DNA from: Cyanobium sp. Tous-M-B4
GTDB taxonomy: Bacteria; Cyanobacteriota; Cyanobacteriia; PCC-6307; Cyanobiaceae
Direction of reading: 5' to 3'
Assembly: GCF_024345395.1 (NCBI RefSeq)
Contig: NZ_JAGQBA010000004.1
Location: 124,001-188,000 of the forward strand
DNA length: 64,000 nt
Shown here piece after piece: positions 52,934 to 62,548 of this stretch. The notes below the pieces were generated by a model. That model was given only the letters and a program-made list of their open reading frames with translations. It was not told the DNA's origin and ran no database searches. How positions within the stretch are numbered: position 1 is the stretch's first letter; each line of letters starts with the position of its first letter. The position numbers and the translations under genes are program-made.

Positions 52934-55079
52934 AGCCCTAGGCCGCCGTTGGCAGCGGTTCAGCCAGCCAGGCCAAGCCCAACTCCAGGTGCATCTACCG
53001 GGCCAAGCCTCGCGCCTGGTGCCCCTGCACCCGGGTACCTATCGCATCGGGCGCGACAACGACTGCCAAATTTGCGTTGATCATCCGGCGGTCAGCCGCC
53101 AGCACGCCCTGCTGGAGCGGCGCGGATCCCACTGGTTGCTCAGCGACGACAGCTCAACCAATGGCCTGTGGTGGCAGGGCCGGCGGGTGCAGCAGTTGCT
53201 GCTTCGCGACGGCGACAGCCTGCGCTTCGGCCCCAGCCAGGAGGCGGGACTGCCCGAGCTCGATTTTCAGATCCGTCCCCTGCCCCAGCTGCAAAGGTTG
53301 CTGCGGGCAACGAGCCTGATGCTTGCGGCGGCGGCCCTAGGCGGCCTTGGCCTGCAGGCCATCTCTGGCCTCCAGGTGCCGATTCGCGGCAGCCTCGCCA
53401 CGGTGCGGGGGCCGCTGGTGCTCTACGACCGGCAGGGCAAAGCAATCGCAACTGCCCAGGCCAAGGAGCATCGGGAGCTCAAAGCCTTGCAGGGCTATCC
53501 CCGGGTGTTGATCGATGCCCTGCTTGCTAGTGAAGACAGCCGCTTCTGGTGGCATCCAGGCGTCGACCCAGTTGGTACGGGCCGAGCCCTTGTTACCAAC
53601 GTGCTCGGAGGAAGGGTGCTGGAGGGCGGCAGCACTCTCACCCAGCAACTGGCCCGCAGCTTGTACCCCGATCAGGTGGGACAAGGTGAAACCCTTGGCC
53701 GCAAGTGGCGTGAGCTGCTGGTGGCGCTACAGCTCGAGGCCCGTTTCAGCAAGCGGGATTTGCTACTGAGCTACCTCAACCGAGTTTATCTAGGCGTTGG
53801 CTGGGGTTTTGAGGATGCCTCCCGCCACTATTTCGGTAAGCCCGCCAGCGACCTGAAGCTTGAGGAGGCCGCCCTACTGGTGGGCCTGCTTCCCTCACCC
53901 AATGGCTACGACCCGTGTTTCGATCCCCAGGCGGCCCTGAGCTCCCGCAATGCCGTGCTCAGCAAGATGGGAGATACGGGCCGCATCAGTGCCGACCAGG
54001 CCCGCAGCGGGCGCCGCAGCCCAATCCGGCTTTCGCCCCAGGCCTGCCGCAGTAGCAGCTCTCTTCGCGGAGTCCCCTTTTATTCAGACCAGGTGGGCCG
54101 CGACCTCGATCAGCTGGTGGGGGCAGAGGTGGCTGCCGAGGGTAATTTCCTGATCGATACCTATTTGGATCGCAACCTGCAGGAGCAGGTGGAGCGGTTG
54201 CTGCGCCAACGACTTAGCGCCAGCAAGACGCTGGGGGTAGGCGAAGGGGCCGTAGTGGTGCTCGATTCACGCACCGGCGGCATCCTTGCCCTTGCCGGCG
54301 GTCGTGACTACCGCCAAAGCCAGTTCAATCGGGCCACGATGGCCCTGCGCCAGCCCGGCAGCACCTTCAAGCTGATTCCCTATTTGGTCGCTCTCGAGCG
54401 GGGCGGTAAGCCCAGTGATCCAATCAGCTGCTCGCCATTGCGCTGGCGCGGTCAGAGCTTCAGCAGCGGTTGTGGTGGCAATTTGAGCCTGGTATCTGCC
54501 TTCGCTATCAGCAGCAACACGGCAGCGCTGCGTCTGGCCCAGCGGGTAGGGCTTGATGCACTGGTGCAGAAAGCTCGCGATCTTGGCTTCACCAGCCCCC
54601 TTGCGGCCGTGCCCGGATTGGCCCTCGGCCAGAGCGAGGTAACCCTGCTGGAGCTCACAGCTGCCTACGCGGCAATCGCCAACGGTGGCGTTTGGCACTC
54701 CCCCAGCACAATTCGGCGCCTTACCGATGGAGAGGCATGTAACGGCCAGTCATCAAGCCAGTGCCGCCAGGCCAACGTCCCCACAACATCCCAGGCGGGA
54801 CGCCGGGTCAGCAGCGAGGCGACGGCCCGCGCCATGCAGCAGTTGCTGCGGGCCGTGGTGCAGCGGGGTACGGGCCAGATGGCCAGTCTTGGCGGCCAGG
54901 AGGGTGGCAAAACCGGCACAACCAATGACAGCCGCGATTTGCTCTTTGTCGGCTATGAACCCCAGCGCCATTGGGTGGTGGGTATCTGGTTGGGTAATGA
55001 CGACAACAGCCCCAGCCGCGCCAGCAGCGCCTTGGCTGCAGGACTGTGGAGCGAGATCATCCGAGCAGCCCGACCCTGA
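52914..55079 (+). CDS. Class A penicillin-binding protein with N-terminal FHA domain
   Basis: A 721-residue protein from ATG 52914, overlapping lspA by 20 bases. A forkhead-associated domain occupies about residues 35-110 (YRIGRDNDCQI, VSRQHALL, SSTNGLWW), placing it on the cytoplasmic side. A membrane helix follows at about 132-152. The glycosyltransferase 51 domain has ASEDSRFWWHPGVDP with catalytic E207 and EGGSTLTQQLAR. The transpeptidase has S483-x-x-K486, S533-x-N535 and K666-T-G668. It builds and crosslinks peptidoglycan. The FHA domain suggests control by a Ser/Thr kinase. Confidence 0.93.
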   Translation: MVKQAFEALGRRWQRFSQPGQAQLQVHLPGQASRLVPLHPGTYRIGRDNDCQICVDHPAVSRQHALLERRGSHWLLSDDSSTNGLWWQGRRVQQLLLRDGDSLRFGPSQEAGLPELDFQIRPLPQLQRLLRATSLMLAAAALGGLGLQAISGLQVPIRGSLATVRGPLVLYDRQGKAIATAQAKEHRELKALQGYPRVLIDALLASEDSRFWWHPGVDPVGTGRALVTNVLGGRVLEGGSTLTQQLARSLYPDQVGQGETLGRKWRELLVALQLEARFSKRDLLLSYLNRVYLGVGWGFEDASRHYFGKPASDLKLEEAALLVGLLPSPNGYDPCFDPQAALSSRNAVLSKMGDTGRISADQARSGRRSPIRLSPQACRSSSSLRGVPFYSDQVGRDLDQLVGAEVAAEGNFLIDTYLDRNLQEQVERLLRQRLSASKTLGVGEGAVVVLDSRTGGILALAGGRDYRQSQFNRATMALRQPGSTFKLIPYLVALERGGKPSDPISCSPLRWRGQSFSSGCGGNLSLVSAFAISSNTAALRLAQRVGLDALVQKARDLGFTSPLAAVPGLALGQSEVTLLELTAAYAAIANGGVWHSPSTIRRLTDGEACNGQSSSQCRQANVPTTSQAGRRVSSEATARAMQQLLRAVVQRGTGQMASLGGQEGGKTGTTNDSRDLLFVGYEPQRHWVVGIWLGNDDNSPSRASSALAAGLWSEIIRAARP

Positions 55080-55089
55080 TGCCTGAGTT

Positions 55090-56637
55090 GTGAGCACCCG
55101 CACCCGCCTGTGGATGATCGCCGGCCTAGCTGTGCTGGCCCTGATCGCCGTTGGCGCATTGCTGCAGGGGGTCAACAACCTCTACTGGCAACTGAGCTGG
55201 TATTTGCCGAGCTGGATTGTTCAGCCGGTGTTTGCTCTTGTTTTCGCTGGCTTCGTGCTGCTGCTTGTGCAACTGGCCTGGCCGTGGCTGCGGACCATTA
55301 CCGGCAAGGCCAGGTCAGGAGCGGCCGCCAGCTTGCCGCCGCCGGGTAACCGGCGGGAAGCAGCTGCCCAAAACCTGGCCGCCATCGATCAAACCCTCGA
55401 TCGGGTGCGCGATGCGGTGGAGCGGGAAGCCCTGCGTCAAGAGCGGCAGCGCATGCAGGCCGAGCTCGAACGGGGCGATCTCGTGATTGTGCTGTTTGGT
55501 ACGGGGTCGGCAGGCAAAACCTCTCTGATCCGGGCCCTGCTGCAAGAGCTGGTGGGCAAGGTGGGAGCTGCCATGGGATCTACCAGCGAAACCCAGCGCT
55601 ATCGCCTGCGGCTGCGCAGCCTGCAGCGAGCCGTGGTTTTAGTTGACACGCCCGGAATCCTCGAAGCAGGTGCTGCTGGGCTAGAGAGGGAGCGGCTCGC
55701 CCGCGACCAGGCAAGCAAGGCGGACCTGCTTCTGCTCGTGGTGGACGGCGACCTGCGCGCCGCCGAGCTTGAGGTTTTTGAAGCCCTGGCTGGTCTGGGA
55801 AAGCGGCTGATGCTGGTGCTCAACAAGTGCGACCTGCGCGGTGAGCAGGAGGAAGCAAGGTTGCTGCAGCTGCTGCGCCAACGCAGCCGCGAGCACATTG
55901 CGGCCGAAGACGTGATCCCCGCCAGCGCGGCACCCCAGAGCGTGCCCATGCCAGGGGGGCGTCCCTTGCAGCCAGCCGCCGAGGTCGATGCCCTGTTACG
56001 CCGTATCGCCGCCGTGCTCCACGCCGACGGGGAAGAACTGATTGCCGACAATCTGCTTTTGCAGTGCCGGCGGCTCAGTGAGGCCAGCCGCTCCCTGCTG
56101 ACCCGGCAGCGCCGCAGCGACTGCGAGGTGATCGTTGATCGCTACATGTGGATCGGAGCCGGGGTGCTTGCCGTCACACCCCTGCCTGGTCTGGATCTGC
56201 TCGGTGCCGCAGCTGTAAACGCCCAAATGGTGGTGGAGATCGCCCGTATTTATGGCATCAGCATGAGTCGCCAAAGTGCCCAAGATCTGGCCCTTTCCGT
56301 TGGACGCACCATGGCTGGCCTCGGGCTGGTGAAGGGGGGCGTCAGCCTGCTTAGTGCGTCCCTAAGCCTGAACGTACCTGCTCTGGTTGTGAGCCGTGCC
56401 ATTCAGGCGGTCAGTGCTGCCTGGCTCACCCGGGTTGCGGGGCTGAGCTTCATCACCTACTTCGAGCGCGACCAAGAATGGGGCGACGGTGGTGTGCAGG
56501 AGGTCGTGCAGCAGCAATACGACCTCAGCCGACGCGACGGGGCCATGAGTCGCTTCCTTAAAGCCGCCTTCAGCCGGGTGGTGCAACCACTGCAGGCAAA
56601 GCAGCGGAGTTTGCCGCCAAGGCCTGAGCCCGACTGA
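55090..56637 (+). CDS. Membrane GTPase with DUF697 domain
   Basis: A 515-residue protein from GTG 55090. Two membrane helices (about 8-26 and 44-66) are followed by a coiled stretch, then a GTPase domain with P-loop FGTGSAGKTS (136-145), DTPG (186-189) and NKCD (245-248). A C-terminal DUF697 part contains LAVTPLPGLDLLGAAAVNAQMVVEIARIYG and further hydrophobic segments. Similar proteins are widespread in cyanobacteria and their role is unknown, possibly envelope or thylakoid membrane maintenance. The 3' end overlaps the convergent small gene by 68 bases. Confidence 0.85.
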   Translation: MSTRTRLWMIAGLAVLALIAVGALLQGVNNLYWQLSWYLPSWIVQPVFALVFAGFVLLLVQLAWPWLRTITGKARSGAAASLPPPGNRREAAAQNLAAIDQTLDRVRDAVEREALRQERQRMQAELERGDLVIVLFGTGSAGKTSLIRALLQELVGKVGAAMGSTSETQRYRLRLRSLQRAVVLVDTPGILEAGAAGLERERLARDQASKADLLLLVVDGDLRAAELEVFEALAGLGKRLMLVLNKCDLRGEQEEARLLQLLRQRSREHIAAEDVIPASAAPQSVPMPGGRPLQPAAEVDALLRRIAAVLHADGEELIADNLLLQCRRLSEASRSLLTRQRRSDCEVIVDRYMWIGAGVLAVTPLPGLDLLGAAAVNAQMVVEIARIYGISMSRQSAQDLALSVGRTMAGLGLVKGGVSLLSASLSLNVPALVVSRAIQAVSAAWLTRVAGLSFITYFERDQEWGDGGVQEVVQQQYDLSRRDGAMSRFLKAAFSRVVQPLQAKQRSLPPRPEPD

Positions 56638-56833
56638 CCGGCAGCTTGCCCAAGGCCTCCGGTGGTGGTGGCTGCAGTGGTCCCCGGCTATCAAGCACCA
56701 CGATCATGGCCAAATAAAGAACGCCGATTAATACCGAAATGGCGCCAGTCACAATCGCGACCCAACGGCCTCGGCCGGAGCTCGTCACAGCAGGGGGTTC
56801 ACTCACAGGGGGAGGTGTATCAGGGTTGTTCAT
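56570..56833 (-). CDS. Small single-span membrane protein of unknown function
   Basis: An 87-residue protein if it starts at ATG 56833 (ATG 56845 is also in frame). A proline-rich N-terminus leads to SSGRGRWVAIVTGAISVLIGVLYLAMIVVLDSR, one membrane helix at about 28-47. A proline/alanine-rich tail follows (GPLQPPPPEALGKL). I recall this helix pattern in other picocyanobacteria. It overlaps the upstream decarboxylase stop by 14 bases and the convergent GTPase gene by 68 bases. The last about 20 residues coincide with that overlap and may be less conserved. Confidence 0.7.
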   Translation of the reverse strand: MNNPDTPPPVSEPPAVTSSGRGRWVAIVTGAISVLIGVLYLAMIVVLDSRGPLQPPPPEALGKLPVSRAQALAANSAALPAVVAPPG

Positions 56834-58235
56834 CGAGGCTGGCATGCACCACCCTGGCGAGGTTCTCGAGGTGGGCTGGTTTGGTGTGGGGGTTACCGAG
56901 CACGGCCTTGAGATGGTGGCGCCCGGCGTAGTGAGGCCGCGAAAGCATCAGCTGCTCCTGGAGCAGACGCTGGCGAGTGCGATCGCTCCAGGCTTGGCTG
57001 GCGGCGGCATCAAGTTGATGGGGGGTGAAGGCCAGCAGATGGAAGGAGCCACCGATCAACTGCAGCCGCTCGTTGGGTGCCAGTAGGGCCTGAAGCTGGC
57101 GGCGACGCTGAATAGCCCCATCGAGCACCGCTTCGATCCCCACCAGGCCAAGCTGCCGCAAACCGAGCCAAAGCTTGAGAATTTCACCGGGGCGGGTGCC
57201 CTGCAGGCCACTTTCACCGCCGTGGCTACCACCCCAGCTCGGCTCCATGTAGGGCAGTCCGGTGTGAAACGCCTCCGCCAGTGCCTGAGGGCGGGCCAGC
57301 AATAGCAAGGAGGAGGCTTTGGTGATTCCCAGCAGTTTCTGGGGATTGATCGTGATCGAATCGGCTCGCTCCAGGCCAGCAACCCGATGGCGGTGGGCAG
57401 GCACCAGGCCGAACACGGCGCCGATGGCCCCATCCACATGCAGCCACTGGCCGCGCCGCTGGCAAATCCCAGCTATCTCACTGAGGGGGTCGACTGCCCC
57501 CCGAACGGTGGTGCCAGCGGTAGCGACTACCGCGATTACAGGCTTCCCAGCCCGCTCGAGTTGATCAAGCTCCAGCTCCAAAGCGGTTGGATCTAGTCGG
57601 CCCTGGCTATCGACTGCCACCGGCCGCAGGGCCTCAGGCGGTAAGCCCATCACCGCCAGTGCTTTAGCGAGGGAGACATGGGCATCAATGCTTGCCACCA
57701 CCACCGCCCGGCCGTCTATGGCCAAACCCCGCTGGCGTCTCGCTGCGACCAGGGCCATCAAGTTGGAAAGGGTGCCGCCGCTGGCGGCCACACCACCACT
57801 ACCAGCAGGCAGGCCCAGCTGCTCAGCCAGCCAGGCCGTGAGGCTGCGCTCTAGGCGGCTCAAGCTGGGGGACAATTCCTCAGCCAACATGTTGTTGTTA
57901 AGGCCGGCGCAGATCAAATCTGCAGCCACCGAGGCCGGCAGTGGTGGTGGGTCGAGATGGGCAAGGGCACCGGGGTGGTTGGGATTAAAGGCCCCATCCA
58001 TCACGAGCTGCAGATCGGCCAACAGCATCTCCGGAGCCAAACCGTGACCTTCCGGCTCCACCGGTGGCAAAACGCTCAAGCCGGGCAGTGGCGAGCGTTC
58101 TGCAGCACTACCAAGCCACACACAGAGCTGCCGTGAAGCCTGCTCTAAAAAGTCCTGCAGCCTGGGGTCTAGCTGCTCCGGACTGGCGAAGGGCAGGGGC
58201 TGGCTGGCCCGCGGGGCAGGGGGGGCGCTAGCCAA
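56820..58235 (-). CDS. PLP-dependent group II decarboxylase family protein
   Basis: A 471-residue PLP enzyme apparently starting TTG 58235. Family landmarks: NPNHPGALAHLDPPPLPASVAADL, GGVAASGGTLSNLMAL, ATAGTTVRGAVDPL, HVDGAIGAVFGL with D268, and the PLP lysine K300 in SITINPQKLLG. The residue before the lysine is Gln rather than the usual His. Likely substrates are amino acids such as aspartate, diaminobutyrate, cysteine sulfinate or an aromatic residue; sequence alone does not decide. It ends in a 14-base overlap with the small membrane protein gene. Confidence 0.85.
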   Translation of the reverse strand: MASAPPAPRASQPLPFASPEQLDPRLQDFLEQASRQLCVWLGSAAERSPLPGLSVLPPVEPEGHGLAPEMLLADLQLVMDGAFNPNHPGALAHLDPPPLPASVAADLICAGLNNNMLAEELSPSLSRLERSLTAWLAEQLGLPAGSGGVAASGGTLSNLMALVAARRQRGLAIDGRAVVVASIDAHVSLAKALAVMGLPPEALRPVAVDSQGRLDPTALELELDQLERAGKPVIAVVATAGTTVRGAVDPLSEIAGICQRRGQWLHVDGAIGAVFGLVPAHRHRVAGLERADSITINPQKLLGITKASSLLLLARPQALAEAFHTGLPYMEPSWGGSHGGESGLQGTRPGEILKLWLGLRQLGLVGIEAVLDGAIQRRRQLQALLAPNERLQLIGGSFHLLAFTPHQLDAAASQAWSDRTRQRLLQEQLMLSRPHYAGRHHLKAVLGNPHTKPAHLENLARVVHASLDEQP

Positions 58236-58329
58236 CGAAAACCGATCGGATCAAGCCATTCTCACCTGTGGAGGTGGGCTACAAGTGGGTTTGTGCTGCG
58301 GGCAGCAAGCAGTGGATCGTTCCCAACTC

Positions 58330-58818
58330 ATGGGCCCATCAGGGCCCCAGCTGCAGCGCCAGTGGATGCAACTGCTGCTGCGCCACGCAGAACGGGCCGG
58401 AAACCAGGGCGAAATTCCCGTCGCCGCTGTGGTGCTCGATGAAGGCGGACGCTGTATCGGCTGGGGCAGCAATCGACGCGAACAGCACAACGATCCCCTT
58501 GGACACGCAGAACTGGTGGCCCTTGGCCAGGCGGCCCGTTTGCGCGGCGACTGGAGATTTAATGGCTGCACTTTGCTGGTGAGCCTGGAACCTTGCCCGA
58601 TGTGTGCCGGTGCCTTGGTGCAAGCCCGCATGGGAACGGTAATTTTCGGCGCTACGGATCCGAAAAGGGGCGCCCTCGGCAGTTGCCTTGACTTAGCAAG
58701 CAACGCCAGTGCCCATCACCACATGACGGTGATCGGAGGGGTTTTGGGCGAACAGGCCAGCGGTCTGCTGGCGAGCTGGTTTAAGCGGCGACGGCAGCAG
58801 GGGCAACTGCAGGCATGA
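58330..58818 (+). CDS. tadA: tRNA adenosine(34) deaminase
   Basis: A 162-residue zinc deaminase from ATG 58330; the frame is open to 58285. The zinc ligands are H59-A-E61 (GHAELVAL) and C89/C92 (EPCPMCAGAL), all intact. GATDPKRGALGS follows, and [10 protein letters not shown] near the end is typical of TadA. It converts A34 to inosine in tRNA-Arg(ACG). Its last 38 bases overlap the convergent aminotransferase gene. Confidence 0.95.
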   Translation: MGPSGPQLQRQWMQLLLRHAERAGNQGEIPVAAVVLDEGGRCIGWGSNRREQHNDPLGHAELVALGQAARLRGDWRFNGCTLLVSLEPCPMCAGALVQARMGTVIFGATDPKRGALGSCLDLASNASAHHHMTVIGGVLGEQASGLLASWFKRRRQQGQLQA

Positions 58819-59974
58819 AGGCTGGCAGCTCGGTTTCAAACAGGTTGAGCAGGAGGTCGACGTTTTGAGGCTGGCTGTTGTAACCCATCAGGCCGATCCG
58901 CCAAACCTTGCCCGCCAGGGCGCCCAAGCCTCCACCCACCTCAATTCCATGCTTAGTGAGCAGGTGCTGAGAGAAGGCTTTGCCATCAACTCCTGCGGGG
59001 ATGCGCACTGTGGTGAGGGTGGGAAGGCGCAGGGCTGCCGGGGCATGCAGCTCGAGCCCGAGGGCTTCGAGACCAGCCCATAGGAGCTCGGAATTGCTGC
59101 GGTGGCGGGCCCAGGCTGCCTCCAGTCCCTCCTCGGCAAGCAGGCGCAGGGCTTCGCGCATGCCGAAATTCATATTTACTGGCGCTGTGTGGTGGTACAC
59201 CCGATCACTGCCCCAGTACTGATTCAGCAGGGTGACGTCCAGGTACCAGTTGGGGACCTTGCCCGCCCGGGCCATCATTTTTGCCTCGGCTCGCGGGCCC
59301 ATGGTGAAGGGTCCAAGGCCAGGAGGACAGCTGAGGCCCTTCTGGCTGCAGCTGTAGGCCAGATCCACCTTCCATTCATCGAGGTAGAGGGGCACCGCAC
59401 CGAGGGAGGTGACGGTATCAAGCAAGAGCAGGCAGTCGTGCTCACGGCAGAGATCGCCGATGCCCTCCATGGGCTGGCAGATCCCGGTGGATGTTTCGGC
59501 GTGGACGATGGCCAGAATTTTGGGCTGATGGGTGGCTACGGCGCGCTCAAGTTCAGCAAGGCTGAAAGCTTCTCCCCAGGGCTTCTCGATCGTCACAACA
59601 TTGGCCCGGTAGCGACCGGCCATGTCGGCCAGACGCAGGCCGAAGTAGCCCTTAACGGCCACCAAAACAGTGTCGCCAGGCTCAATCGTGTTGGCCAGAC
59701 TGGCTTCCATGGCCGCACTGCCGGTGCCGCTCATTGGAATGGTGAGGCGGTTTTCGGTCTGCCAGGCGTAGCGGAGCAGATCCTGCACCTCACCCATCAG
59801 CTCGACGTAGAGGGGGTCGAGGTGACCAATCGGCATTCGGGCCAGGGCCTGAAGCACGGTGGGATGGGCATTGGAGGGGCCAGGACCGAGCAGCAGACGA
59901 TCCGGCGTGGCTATGGGAGCCAGCGTGCGGCGATGGGCTGAATTAACTGGTGGCAGCACGGGCAGGGGAACCAA
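58781..59974 (-). CDS. Alanine-glyoxylate/serine-pyruvate aminotransferase family
   Basis: A 397-residue class V aminotransferase. It has [81 protein letters not shown] and the PLP lysine in [17 protein letters not shown]. Members convert glyoxylate to glycine and are expected in photorespiratory metabolism; serine or alanine may be the amino donor. It is convergent with tadA (38-base overlap). The 47 bases between this start and apcF contain nothing clear. Confidence 0.93.
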   Translation of the reverse strand: MVPLPVLPPVNSAHRRTLAPIATPDRLLLGPGPSNAHPTVLQALARMPIGHLDPLYVELMGEVQDLLRYAWQTENRLTIPMSGTGSAAMEASLANTIEPGDTVLVAVKGYFGLRLADMAGRYRANVVTIEKPWGEAFSLAELERAVATHQPKILAIVHAETSTGICQPMEGIGDLCREHDCLLLLDTVTSLGAVPLYLDEWKVDLAYSCSQKGLSCPPGLGPFTMGPRAEAKMMARAGKVPNWYLDVTLLNQYWGSDRVYHHTAPVNMNFGMREALRLLAEEGLEAAWARHRSNSELLWAGLEALGLELHAPAALRLPTLTTVRIPAGVDGKAFSQHLLTKHGIEVGGGLGALAGKVWRIGLMGYNSQPQNVDLLLNLFETELPAFMPAVAPAAVAA

Positions 59975-60021
59975 GACCAGGATGGAGCGTGTAAATCGAG
60001 CCTAAGTAGCAATTACGTGGC

Positions 60022-60540
60022 CTAGCGGGCCCGCAGATTGGTGGCACCAAGACCACGGCACAGATGGTCAAAGGGGGCACGAACCACTGCCGCCGATGCC
60101 ACACCCGCATCGAGCAGCATCTCGCAGACCACATCAGCCATCAAGGCAATGCTGCGCACGGTGGGGCCGGTCGGCACGCCAAGACTCTTGTAGGTGTCGT
60201 CGAGACCGTTCAGCACCCGCTCGTTGAGGATCGATGCGTCGTCGGCGATCAGGGCATAGCTGGCGTAACGCAGGAAGTAATCCATGTCCCGCAGGCAAGC
60301 CGAAAGGCGCCTTGTGGTGTAGGCGTTGCCACCGGGCAGGATCAGCTCGGGATCGGCAAGCCAGAGGCGCTGGGCCGCCTCGCGCACGATGGCCGCAGCC
60401 TCACGGTTGATCAGCTCCACCGCAGCCAGGCGCACGCTGGATTCGGAGTAATAAATGCTGATGCGGTCGATCGCATCGCGGTCTAAATAGCGGCCGAGCT
60501 GGTCATAACGGCCAATTAGACCAGTGATGGCATCGCGCAT
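60022..60540 (-). CDS. apcF: Allophycocyanin beta-18 subunit
   Basis: A 172-residue phycobiliprotein from ATG 60540 (MRDAITGLIGRYDQLGRYLD); the frame is open to 60561. The chromophore cysteine is C82 in RRLSACLRDMDYFLRY, and N72 in PGGNAYTTRR is the usual methylated asparagine. The WLADPELILPGGNAY insert and the 172-residue length fit ApcF rather than ApcB (161 residues). It is a minor core subunit helping energy transfer from the phycobilisome core. It is divergent from glnA across 208 bases. Confidence 0.92.
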   Translation of the reverse strand: MRDAITGLIGRYDQLGRYLDRDAIDRISIYYSESSVRLAAVELINREAAAIVREAAQRLWLADPELILPGGNAYTTRRLSACLRDMDYFLRYASYALIADDASILNERVLNGLDDTYKSLGVPTGPTVRSIALMADVVCEMLLDAGVASAAVVRAPFDHLCRGLGATNLRAR

Positions 60541-60662
60541 GGCGGAATCAAATCGACGCACCTGTATCGAAAACTAGCACTCACATTCCGCCAAATCCCA
60601 GGCCAGGGATGGGTTCTGGGGAAGTTGACAGAAACGGTTACGCAATCCTCTCCGTCAGTTTG

Positions 60663-60704
60663 GTTACGGGCGCTACCAATTAGCGTCTGGCCGATCCGTA
60701 CGGT
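60663..60704 (+). promoter_or_regulatory. Candidate NtcA-activated promoter of glnA
   Basis: GTT-N8-TAC at 60663-60676 differs from the NtcA consensus GTA-N8-TAC at one base. Exactly 22 bases on, TACGGT at 60699-60704 fits the -10 form TAN3T. This spacing is the one described for NtcA class II promoters. The start codon lies 44 bases after the -10. GGTTACG also occurs at 60636-60642, 26 bases upstream of its second copy. Confidence 0.55.
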
Positions 60705-60748
60705 CCGGCAACGCCGCAACCGGTCGGCACCCATCCTTCTTGTTCGTA

Positions 60749-62167
60749 ATGGCCCAAACAGCCCAAGACGTCCTCCGTCAGATCCATGAGGAGGGAATCG
60801 AGCTGATCGACCTCAAGTTTGTCGACTTGCATGGCAAGTGGCAGCACCTGACGGTCTGCCGCGACCTGATCGACGAGGCCTCCTTCAGCGATGGCGTTGC
60901 CTTTGACGGCTCCTCGATACGGGGCTGGAAGGCGATCAACGAATCGGACATGGCGATGGTGCCGGACCCCAACACCGCCTGGATCGATCCCTTTTACAGC
61001 CACAAAACCCTGAGCCTGATCTGCTCGATCCAGGAGCCCCGAAGTGGCAAGCCCTATGGCCGTTGTCCCCGGGCCTTGGCCCAGAAAGCGCTCAACTACC
61101 TCAGTTCCACCGGTATCGCCGATACCGCCTACTTCGGGCCGGAGCCTGAATTCTTTGTCTTCGACGACGTCCGTTACAGCTCAGGCAGCGGCAGCAGCTT
61201 CTACAGCGTCGATTCAGTTGAAGCACCTTGGAATAGCGCCCGCCTTGAGGAGGGCGGCAACCTCGCCTACAAGATTCAGTTGAAGGAGGGCTACTTCCCG
61301 GTAGCCCCCAACGACACCCTGCAGGACATGCGCACGGAGATGTTGCTCACCATGGGCAGCCTGGGGGTGCCGATCGAGAAGCAGCACCACGAGGTGGCAA
61401 CGGCCCAGCATGAGCTGGGTATCAAGTTTGCCGAGCTGATCAGCGCAGCCGACAACGTGATGATCTACAAATACGTAGTGCGCAACGTTGCCCGTAAGTA
61501 CGGCAAGACGGCCACCTTCATGCCCAAACCCGTGTTCGCCGATAACGGCAGCGGCATGCATGTGCACCAGAGCCTCTGGCGAGGCGGCAATCCCCTGTTT
61601 TTCGGCGAAGGCACCTACGCCAACCTTTCCCAGACTGCCCGTTGGTACATCGGAGGGCTGCTGAAGCACGCCCCCAGTTTCCTGGCCTTCACAAATCCAA
61701 CAACTAACAGCTACAAGCGATTGGTGCCAGGCTTCGAGGCTCCGGTGAACCTGGTTTATTCCCAGGGCAATCGTTCCGCCGCGGTTCGCATTCCGCTCAC
61801 GGGGCCGAGCCCCAAGGCCAAGCGCCTGGAATTCCGCTCCGGCGATGCCCTGTCCAACCCCTACCTCGGCTTCGCGGCAATGTTGATGGCAGGCATCGAT
61901 GGCATCAAGAACCAAATTGACCCGGGCGATGGCACCGATGTTGATCTGTTCGAGCTCTCGCCAGAGGAATTGGCTCGCATCTCCACTGTGCCGGCCTCAC
62001 TGAATGGTGCCCTTGAAGCCCTAGATGCAGATAAGGATTATCTGCTAGCTGGTGGCGTCTTCACCGAAGACTTCATCAACAATTGGATCACCCTTAAATA
62101 CGAGGAGGTGCAGCAGCTACGCCAGCGGCCCCACCCCCACGAGTTTGTGATGTACTACGACGCTTGA
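60749..62167 (+). CDS. glnA: Glutamine synthetase type I
   Basis: A 472-residue GSI from ATG 60749 ([26 protein letters not shown]). Motifs: [31 protein letters not shown] (metal ligands), [28 protein letters not shown], and NRSAAVRIP. It makes glutamine from glutamate and ammonium, the main nitrogen entry route. A probable NtcA promoter is upstream. In cyanobacteria it is also controlled by inactivating factors IF7/IF17, whose genes I do not see here. The stop overlaps the convergent small gene by 13 bases. Confidence 0.98.
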   Translation: MAQTAQDVLRQIHEEGIELIDLKFVDLHGKWQHLTVCRDLIDEASFSDGVAFDGSSIRGWKAINESDMAMVPDPNTAWIDPFYSHKTLSLICSIQEPRSGKPYGRCPRALAQKALNYLSSTGIADTAYFGPEPEFFVFDDVRYSSGSGSSFYSVDSVEAPWNSARLEEGGNLAYKIQLKEGYFPVAPNDTLQDMRTEMLLTMGSLGVPIEKQHHEVATAQHELGIKFAELISAADNVMIYKYVVRNVARKYGKTATFMPKPVFADNGSGMHVHQSLWRGGNPLFFGEGTYANLSQTARWYIGGLLKHAPSFLAFTNPTTNSYKRLVPGFEAPVNLVYSQGNRSAAVRIPLTGPSPKAKRLEFRSGDALSNPYLGFAAMLMAGIDGIKNQIDPGDGTDVDLFELSPEELARISTVPASLNGALEALDADKDYLLAGGVFTEDFINNWITLKYEEVQQLRQRPHPHEFVMYYDA

Positions 62168-62409
62168 GCAGACGCCGGTGGGCAATAGCGCAGGTGGGCG
62201 ATAGCGCTTGCCTGCAGTTGCTTCTCGCGGGCCTGGCGCCTTGCCCAGGCTTGGAGCTGATGCAGGGCGTCCGCGGCGGGGTTGGGATCGTGGTGTTTGG
62301 TTATCTGGGCCAGTTCGGCGCCGTGGAGGCGGTTGTCGCGAGCGTGCAACAGGCTCCAGGTTTGAAATTCAGGATCGGCATGCTGGCTCTGCAGGCGGGC
62401 AATGTTCAT
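62155..62409 (-). CDS. Small conserved-looking protein of unknown function
   Basis: An 84-residue protein from ATG 62409, with a GGAG six bases upstream deciding this start over the longer frame to 62484. The product is hydrophilic and helical: [20 protein letters not shown], then [37 protein letters not shown] and a tail [17 protein letters not shown]. No signal or membrane helix is visible. It is convergent with glnA (13-base overlap) and divergent from the methyltransferase gene. Function unknown. Confidence 0.62.
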   Translation of the reverse strand: MNIARLQSQHADPEFQTWSLLHARDNRLHGAELAQITKHHDPNPAADALHQLQAWARRQAREKQLQASAIAHLRYCPPASAQAS

Positions 62410-62548
62410 GGAGTGCTCCCCTCTCTCTGGATCCAGTCTGCTGCTGTCTTGGTAGCGGTTGCTACTAAATGGCCAGAGCTTCACAGCTCTTCAGCAATCG
62501 CAGTGTGAGTTCAAATTCGCTGAAATGGACACAAGCCATTGCCTAGCC

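Noticed and set aside
59102-59941. 279-codon open frame on the plus strand
   Set aside because: Antisense to the aminotransferase gene, with no plausible protein features.
61214-61915. 233-codon open frame on the minus strand
   Set aside because: Antisense to glnA, which is certain.
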